A stretch of 64,000 nucleotides of DNA from a bacterium. Its GTDB lineage: Bacteria > Zhuqueibacterota > QNDG01 > JAFGCO01. The translations under genes and the position numbers were made by a program. The DNA lies in the NCBI GenBank assembly GCA_016932575.1, contig JAFGCO010000070.1:19729-83728 (forward strand), given 5' to 3'. The notes beneath the pieces are model-generated. The model had not been told where the DNA came from, made no database searches, and was given only the letters and a program-made list of their open reading frames with translations. Positions 59,056 through 64,000 of the stretch are shown here, in pieces. Position 1 is the first letter of the stretch. Each line of letters opens with the position of its first letter.

Positions 59056-61617
59056 TTGAAGTATCGAGTATATTTAGTCATAATCATCTGTTATTTTTTA
59101 TTGCCTTTTTCTGTCCTTTTTCCTTATCATCACAACGGTTATCAGTATCTTTATCCGGAGCCAGGGGCTGAGCAGGTGCCATCTCGGGCCAGTATATTGG
59201 TCAGATGGAAAGATATATTACCCGATTATATTCAAAATTCCGATTCGTGCATTCAATTGATCACGATAAATCGGAATTCCTTGCCCGGGCATATTCGAGT
59301 GGCTTCGGATCATCGGACATTACTCTTTAAACCTGACAGTGCTCTCCCCGGCGGTCAGGATATCGTCGTTAAGATTCAACCGGTATTAAAACATTCCGGT
59401 CAGATTATATTTCCGCTTCGATATCATTTTCACGTGTGTGATGCAGAGTGGACAGTTCCTGAATTTGAATACAGTCAGGGCGCGTTAAATAAATCCGATC
59501 CGTTTCGGTGCCGATCGACTGAACTAGCGATCATGACACAATCCGGAGTTTCAATCCCCAGTGATTTCCCTCATATTGACATCACAGTCAATGAAAATCC
59601 GTACGACGGATATATTTTTATTAATAATATCGGTGATCAACCCTACAATGTTATTTTCAATAATGACGGTGTGCCAGTCTGGTATAAACGAACGCCGGAC
59701 CGGCGGCGCGATTTCAAGGTTCAGCGTAATGGAAATATCAGTATGCTGGTCCGTGAAGGATATGATTTTGGCCAGGGATTTATTGCTTTGAATACCCATT
59801 ATGAAGAAGTGCGTACCTATGATGCTGTGAATGGATATAGTACTGACGAGCATGAATTGCAGGTGCTTGAAGACGGCACATATCTTCTTCTTGGCATCCG
59901 GGGTGTTTCTGTGGATATGAGTCATATTGTGGATGGCGGGAAAAAAGAGGCAAGAGTCGCAGAGTCTGCACTTCAAATGTTCACTCCGGACGATGAACTC
60001 ATTCTGCAATTTGCAGCTCTGGATCATTTTCATCCTGCAGATATGATCGGATACAGTCCGGATGATCAGCCAACAGATGAAAGCTTTCGGTTTCCTCATA
60101 TGAATTCGATTGATATTGATGATGACGGTCATATCATTTTATCCAGCAAACGGATCAGTGAAGTGACCAAAATCAATCGAAATACAGGTGAAATTATTTG
60201 GCGGCTGGGTGGCGCCAATAACCAGTTTCAGTTTATTGGCGATCCGCTGGGCGGTTTTTACAATCAGCACAGTGTCCGGTCACTCGGAAATGGCCGATAT
60301 ACGATGTTTGACAACGGATGCCTGCATCAGCCACCGGTTTCGCGTGCTCTCGAATACGAACTGAATACGAATGAAATGACAGCCACGCTGGTCTGGAAAT
60401 TTGTTGAAGACCCGCCCACCTATGCTTATCATATGGGCAATGTTCAACGTTTGCCCAATGGAAATACACTGATTAACTGGGCAGTGCAGAATCTTCCGAA
60501 ACTCACCGAGGTCAGGCCGGACGGCAGCAAGGCCTTTGAAATGAATTTTGTGAATCATTACAAAACTTATCGCGTGTTCAAATTCGCCTGGGAAGGCCTG
60601 GCAAAGAAACCCTATCTGGTGGTTGAATCACAATTGGATCATATTGCTTTGCTGATCAACCAGTTTGGGGATCAGCATGTGGATCATTACCGGATATACG
60701 GCGGAAAAAATAGGAATCCAACAACTCTGATAGACACATCAAAAACAACTTTAAAAAGGCTGTATCATCTTGAAAATGGAACAACCTATTTTTTTAGGAT
60801 AACCTCCGTGAGTGATAAGGGTCTGGAAAGTGATTATTCCAACCAGGAAAGTGTCCAGGTGAATCTCGTCGTTCCCGGTCAGAACATGGTGCTCAATGGA
60901 AATTTTGATATGAGTGAAGAATACTGGATATGGACGGTTAAAGGAGACGCGTCAGCTTATTGTGATTCGGATAACGGATATTTTCGTTTTAATATTAACC
61001 ACGGCGGAGACCGGTCTGATGACATCGGCCTGTCGCAGAGCGGATTTTTACTTGCCGAGGGAAGGGTGTATCAGATCGAATTTGACGCCTGGGCTGTGGC
61101 ATCCCGAAATTTTGAGGTCGTCGTTAAAAAAAACAGCGAACCGTATACCAATTACAGCCGAATCGGTGAAAGCTATCTCACAAAAAAACCAAAGCGTTTT
61201 TCCTATCGATTTGAAATGACCGATCCTACGGATGTGAATGCGTCACTGATGATTTATGCAGGCGGTAATGACAATGACGTTTTTATTGATGATATTTCTT
61301 TAAAAATGGTTGATCAATCATCTGCAATTAAAAACACAGATATTCCCATGAATGCTGACTTTGAATTAAAACCAAATTTTCCGAATCCGTTTAATCTGTT
61401 TACAAAGATTAAATTTTCAGTCATAAAAAAAATCTCTTTGCATGTTGCAGTATTGAACATAACAGGCCAGACGATGATTGAATTCACTGAAAAAGAATAC
61501 GCTCCAGGTGAATATCAGGTCAAATTTGATGGTTCGGATTTAACCAGCGGTCTTTATTTATATCGGATTCAATCATCCAATACAGTGCGAACAGGCAAAA
61601 TGATGCTGCTTAAATAA
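59056..61617 (+). CDS. Arylsulfotransferase-like beta-propeller protein with FN3, CBM4_9-like and sorting domains
   Basis: About 853 aa from TTG 59056, preceded by GGAGGA; it opens directly with a signal peptide (LKYRVYLVIIICYFLL). An earlier TTG at 58909 would add an implausible leader. The N-terminus (~30-130) resembles an Ig-like domain seen before ASST propellers. The propeller (~180-540) repeats the blade pattern H..(x)L.(D/N)G: DEHELQVLEDG (H266), FPHMNSIDIDDDG (H348), NQHSVRSLGNG (H405), YHMGNVQRLPNG (H459), plus INRNTGEIIWRLGG. Arylsulfotransferases use such histidines to pass sulfate between phenols; whether this protein does so is unknown. A fibronectin-like domain, a CBM4_9-like domain (~615-755, VLNGNFDMSEEYW) and a sorting domain (NFPNPFN ~774) follow. 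Last gene of the + block. Confidence 0.78.
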   Translation: MKYRVYLVIIICYFLLPFSVLFPYHHNGYQYLYPEPGAEQVPSRASILVRWKDILPDYIQNSDSCIQLITINRNSLPGHIRVASDHRTLLFKPDSALPGGQDIVVKIQPVLKHSGQIIFPLRYHFHVCDAEWTVPEFEYSQGALNKSDPFRCRSTELAIMTQSGVSIPSDFPHIDITVNENPYDGYIFINNIGDQPYNVIFNNDGVPVWYKRTPDRRRDFKVQRNGNISMLVREGYDFGQGFIALNTHYEEVRTYDAVNGYSTDEHELQVLEDGTYLLLGIRGVSVDMSHIVDGGKKEARVAESALQMFTPDDELILQFAALDHFHPADMIGYSPDDQPTDESFRFPHMNSIDIDDDGHIILSSKRISEVTKINRNTGEIIWRLGGANNQFQFIGDPLGGFYNQHSVRSLGNGRYTMFDNGCLHQPPVSRALEYELNTNEMTATLVWKFVEDPPTYAYHMGNVQRLPNGNTLINWAVQNLPKLTEVRPDGSKAFEMNFVNHYKTYRVFKFAWEGLAKKPYLVVESQLDHIALLINQFGDQHVDHYRIYGGKNRNPTTLIDTSKTTLKRLYHLENGTTYFFRITSVSDKGLESDYSNQESVQVNLVVPGQNMVLNGNFDMSEEYWIWTVKGDASAYCDSDNGYFRFNINHGGDRSDDIGLSQSGFLLAEGRVYQIEFDAWAVASRNFEVVVKKNSEPYTNYSRIGESYLTKKPKRFSYRFEMTDPTDVNASLMIYAGGNDNDVFIDDISLKMVDQSSAIKNTDIPMNADFELKPNFPNPFNLFTKIKFSVIKKISLHVAVLNITGQTMIEFTEKEYAPGEYQVKFDGSDLTSGLYLYRIQSSNTVRTGKMMLLK

Positions 61618-61651
61618 AAACCTTCGGGAGATAAATTGCCCGAAGGTTTTT
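61616..61651. terminator. Bidirectional rho-independent terminator between convergent genes
   Basis: Thirteen-base perfect stem: AAAAACCTTCGGG (61616-61628) and CCCGAAGGTTTTT (61639-61651), ten-base loop. GC core with A-run and T-run on opposite sides, so it works in both directions for the convergent genes ending at 61617 and 61680. Confidence 0.92.
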
Positions 61652-61679
61652 ATTGTCGTTTAAATGATAAAATGAATAA

Positions 61680-62906
61680 CTATTCCCGGCCGTAATAGGG
61701 AGCACCGGATTCGCCCAGATCCACACGCATCAGATTGAAAATCTCATCTGAATTGCCGTCGTCGTCTTCATATTCATCTTTGATATAATAGAGAAAATCT
61801 CCGGTTCCCCATTCCATTCCGCCGATGATACCGGTAAGAATGCCTTTATATACGATGTCCTGAGTTTCATTATCCAGATCGATCATGAGAATCGGATCCA
61901 GATTATCGCTTCCAATGAAGAGCTTCCCATACGCAGAAAAGGTAAAAGCAAGGGGCTCAGATTCAGCGTAGTCTCCTGTCGAAGCCCAGTCAAAAACCGT
62001 CTCTCTCTCACCGAGCGTTCCATTGGCATCCTGAATTTCATGTTTGAATATGCCTAATTCAGGGGTGTTTTCATCAGGACTGTCAATTTTGACCAGCAGA
62101 TATACATGATTGTCATAAACTCGAATATACAGAATGTCGTCATCCTCATAGATCCCTGTGACATTAAAGGTCAAATCAGGCTGAACCACCATGAGATCAG
62201 AACTCCGGCCTCCGCCCGTATACAAATTTCCATATTTATCATAATCGCCAAAGGCTGCATTTTTGCTGACTTGTAACAGTGTGTCGGATACCCCGGAAGA
62301 GACATCCATCTGGCGAATTCTTTTATCCTTAAAGTACGTCAGTTTACCATTGGGTGCCATGACCACGTGTGAAGGAATAATGGCCGCCTGACCAATGACA
62401 GTCCGTTTCCCATCCGATGTAATTTTATGAACGCTTGCCGGGCTTCTTTGCATCACATAAACTGTCTCATCCTGATCTACAGTCAGGGCTTCAAGCTGCT
62501 TGTTTTCAACAAAATTACCATAGGTGGAAACAACCTGATCAACCCGGTACGCTTCCCATGTTGCTACAATGAGAGAGCCATATGTCACAACATTGACTGT
62601 GAGACTGTCTCCGTAGCTTTTTGGCCGGCGGACCTTGAGAGCTGTGGGGGTTGCCTCGATAATATCGACTTGTACATTATCGAAATATACCTGATTTGCT
62701 TCCAGGGAATCAGAAAAATTTTCTCCCAGAATCTTAATATCATTCACACCCGCTCCGGCTGTTTCTGGATCCATTCCAGTAATGCTGGCATTGGAATAAT
62801 TAGGTTGGGGCTGATCATATGCAGCTGTTGGTCCGTCATACTCACACCCGGCCATGACCAGAAGAACGGCCGTGAGGGTGATGAGTATTTTTATCGTCGA
62901 TTTCAT
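61680..62906 (-). CDS. IPT/TIG-domain lipoprotein with NHL-like propeller
   Basis: 408 aa. AAGGAG five bases before the ATG on the minus strand; lipobox VMAGC. Residues ~40-115 form an IPT/TIG Ig-like domain (ASITGMDPETAGAGVNDIKILGENFSDSLEANQVYFDNVQVDIIEATPTALKVRRP). The rest reads as an NHL/SMP-30-like beta-propeller (QLEALTVDQDETVYVMQRSPASVHKITSDGK, DKYGNLYTGGG, FSAYGKLFIGSDNLDPILMIDLD). No enzymatic residues are recognised. IPT lipoproteins of this type often accompany TonB receptors as surface glycan-binding proteins, so such a role is possible but unsupported by direct evidence. It follows a PorV/PorQ gene on the same strand and converges on the pectin block. Confidence 0.8.
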   Translation of the reverse strand: MKSTIKILITLTAVLLVMAGCEYDGPTAAYDQPQPNYSNASITGMDPETAGAGVNDIKILGENFSDSLEANQVYFDNVQVDIIEATPTALKVRRPKSYGDSLTVNVVTYGSLIVATWEAYRVDQVVSTYGNFVENKQLEALTVDQDETVYVMQRSPASVHKITSDGKRTVIGQAAIIPSHVVMAPNGKLTYFKDKRIRQMDVSSGVSDTLLQVSKNAAFGDYDKYGNLYTGGGRSSDLMVVQPDLTFNVTGIYEDDDILYIRVYDNHVYLLVKIDSPDENTPELGIFKHEIQDANGTLGERETVFDWASTGDYAESEPLAFTFSAYGKLFIGSDNLDPILMIDLDNETQDIVYKGILTGIIGGMEWGTGDFLYYIKDEYEDDDGNSDEIFNLMRVDLGESGAPYYGRE

Positions 62907-62955
62907 TGATGACTCCTTTATGTTTATCGTATGATCTCAATGTCTTCAAACCCAC

Positions 62956-63055
62956 TCCCCGGCTGACGCCGGGGATCTCGTCTCAAGGGAAGACCAGATT
63001 CCCAAATCCCCCTGACAAGGGGAACCTCGATCCGCTCTTTAGATCGAGGAGGGGG
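62956..63055. repeat. Nested palindromic (REP-like) element abutting a stop codon
   Basis: Three hairpins: TCCCCGGC/GCCGGGGA (62956-62963 and 62968-62975, loop TGAC); CCCCCT (63008-63013) with AGGGGG (63050-63055); and inside the latter CCTCGATC (63025-63032) with GATCGAGG (63042-63049). The outer arm touches the TAA (63056-63058) of the PorV-like gene. It could stabilise or end that mRNA, or be a dispersed repeat; no T-run follows. Confidence 0.55.
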
Positions 63056-64000
63056 TTAGAGCGAAAACCTCGCGGTCATCCGCTGCACTTTGTCAAATAC
63101 CCCGAACGGCGTATAGGCATAATCCAGACACAATCCAAAACTCTGAATGCCCACGCCAAAGGACAATCCGCTCTCATCGTTGTTCGAGATATATCCTCCC
63201 CGAACCGAAAGCATGTTCAAGAGCCGATAGTCCAATCCCACTTTCACCTGCTCGGGATGGGACCGGTAATGACTCGCATCCAGACTCACGATCAACGCAT
63301 GATCGATCGAACGGTCTCCCATAAAATCCAGAACGTCCATCGATATCCCAAGGTTGAACACCAAAGGCAGCTGAAACCCTTCTTCCACATATTTGATCTC
63401 TTTCGAAAAATTACGCACGCTCATACCAAATACCAGACTCTTGTATCCCGTCTTGAACTGCGTCCCGAAATCAAACGCCATCGGATTCAAACGGTTTTTT
63501 TCTTCCCCTTCCGTCGTGTCCAGCTCCGTCGATATCACCGGAACAATGCTCTTCCCCAGATCCTGCTCCACCCAGCGGACCTGACCCCCAACACTGAACC
63601 GGTCCGTCAGACGCTTCGCATAACCCACACCCGCAGACATCGCCGTCAGCTGAAATATCTCCGTGTCCACATACCCCAGATCCGTACTCTTGTCCACTCG
63701 CGTCCCGTAAAAATCCCCGTAATCCACCGTCTGAAGACTGAATCCCAGCACCCCGTATTCTCCGTTCGCCGGACTCAGCGCCAGACTGAACGTGTTGTGA
63801 CGAATGTCCGCTATCCAGCGATTGTCACTCGCCGTCACGTCTATCATCCCCTCCATGTTCGCCATCCCCGCAGGATTGAAAAACAACGCGCTCGACCCCG
63901 TCTCAAGACTCGTCATCGCTTCTCCAAGCGCTGACGCCCGCGCGTCCGATACCACACTCAAAAACTGAAACCCCGTCTGCGCAAGCTTTTGGTTCTCCGC
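63056..64000 (-). CDS. PorV/PorQ-family outer-membrane protein, 5' end outside window
   Basis: About 314 visible residues; the frame continues through the right edge of the window, reading KLAQTGFQF before the first in-frame TTG, which matches the usual PorV beginning, so translation probably starts outside. Signature: FLSVVSDARASALGEAMTSLETGSSALFFNPAGMANMEG, VGYAKRLTDRFSVGGQVRWVEQDLGK, FDFGTQFKTGYKSLVFGMSVRN, GLDYRLLNMLSVRGGYISNNDESGLSFGVG and terminal RFSL. PorV-type barrels move sorting-domain proteins to the surface. A paralogue of the barrel at 28781 but clearly diverged. Its downstream neighbour is an IPT lipoprotein, and it could serve the many sorted enzymes of this locus. Confidence 0.87.
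   Translation of the reverse strand, partial: AENQKLAQTGFQFLSVVSDARASALGEAMTSLETGSSALFFNPAGMANMEGMIDVTASDNRWIADIRHNTFSLALSPANGEYGVLGFSLQTVDYGDFYGTRVDKSTDLGYVDTEIFQLTAMSAGVGYAKRLTDRFSVGGQVRWVEQDLGKSIVPVISTELDTTEGEEKNRLNPMAFDFGTQFKTGYKSLVFGMSVRNFSKEIKYVEEGFQLPLVFNLGISMDVLDFMGDRSIDHALIVSLDASHYRSHPEQVKVGLDYRLLNMLSVRGGYISNNDESGLSFGVGIQSFGLCLDYAYTPFGVFDKVQRMTARFSL

Noticed and set aside
62906..63934. Long 342-codon open frame on the + strand
   Set aside because: It lies antisense to the PorV-like gene, is rich in Arg, His and Pro as expected from antisense of a beta-barrel gene, has no recognisable domain, and crosses the palindromic element.
1..64000. CRISPR array, tRNA, rRNA, integrase or transposase genes
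   Set aside because: None was seen: no regularly spaced repeats with unique spacers, no cloverleaf or rRNA motifs recognised, and no DDE or tyrosine-recombinase sequences.

Overview
The window looks like part of the chromosome of an uncultured FCB-superphylum bacterium (KSB1, Calditrichota, Marinimicrobia, Ignavibacteriota or a relative). Evidence: at least nine secreted proteins end in the same C-terminal domain built around an (N)(Y/F)PNPFN motif followed by VYDxxGxxV, SGxY and KMxLxK, as in type IX (Por) secretion sorting domains; there are two PorV/PorQ-type outer-membrane barrels; and a TonB receptor has no SusD partner. GC content looks moderate. No rRNA, tRNA, CRISPR array, prophage or insertion sequence was seen. 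Phylum placement is inference.

Functionally this is one very large pectin utilisation locus centred on rhamnogalacturonan-I (RG-I). Positions 1-20727 (all +): end of a six-hairpin glycosidase-like protein, pectin methylesterase (CE8), GH43, a LamG surface protein, a GH140 apiosidase-like enzyme, an ArsP-type permease, a DUF362 surface protein, GH115, GH127, GH51, pectate lyase (PL1), and a sugar-binding protein with no signal peptide. Positions 20731-22200: a convergent AraC regulator (-) and a 495-bp regulatory gap. Positions 22201-31580: TonB receptor, a 1146-residue sorted protein, a PorV/PorQ barrel, a terminator, and a SurA-like lipoprotein. Positions 31796-61617 (all +): a free-standing carbohydrate-binding protein, a GH43-like/GH29 fusion, GH31, GH105, L-rhamnose mutarotase, GH106, GH2, a second six-hairpin protein, CE12, two PL11 lyases separated by a low-complexity repeat element, an SGNH esterase, two GH43-type propellers, a second GH105, and an arylsulfotransferase-like propeller. 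A bidirectional terminator closes this block. Positions 61680-64000 (-): an IPT-domain lipoprotein and a second PorV/PorQ gene cut by the window edge.

How the genes fit together (inference from family knowledge): CE8 and PL1 attack homogalacturonan; CE12 deacetylates and PL11 cleaves the RG-I backbone; GH105 enzymes remove the unsaturated galacturonate and GH106 the rhamnose; GH43, GH51 and GH127 take off arabinan, GH2 galactose, GH29 fucose, GH115 glucuronate and GH140 apiose. Rhamnose mutarotase (RhaM) has no signal peptide, so rhamnose is expected to reach the cytoplasm, but no rhamnose kinase, isomerase or inner-membrane sugar transporter is in the window. The backbone-attacking enzymes mostly carry the sorting domain (cell surface), while most exo-enzymes carry only a signal peptide or a lipobox. 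This suggests first cuts outside, then TonB-dependent import and trimming in the periplasm.

The most interesting points are the SusD-less TonB/1146-aa/PorV/SurA-like module, two sorted proteins with no enzyme domain that could act as glycan-binding proteins, a cytosolic periplasmic-binding-type protein beside the AraC gene, a missing start codon (ATT where ATG is expected) on the GH43/GH29 fusion, and the repeat element that supplies the 3' end of the first PL11 gene.
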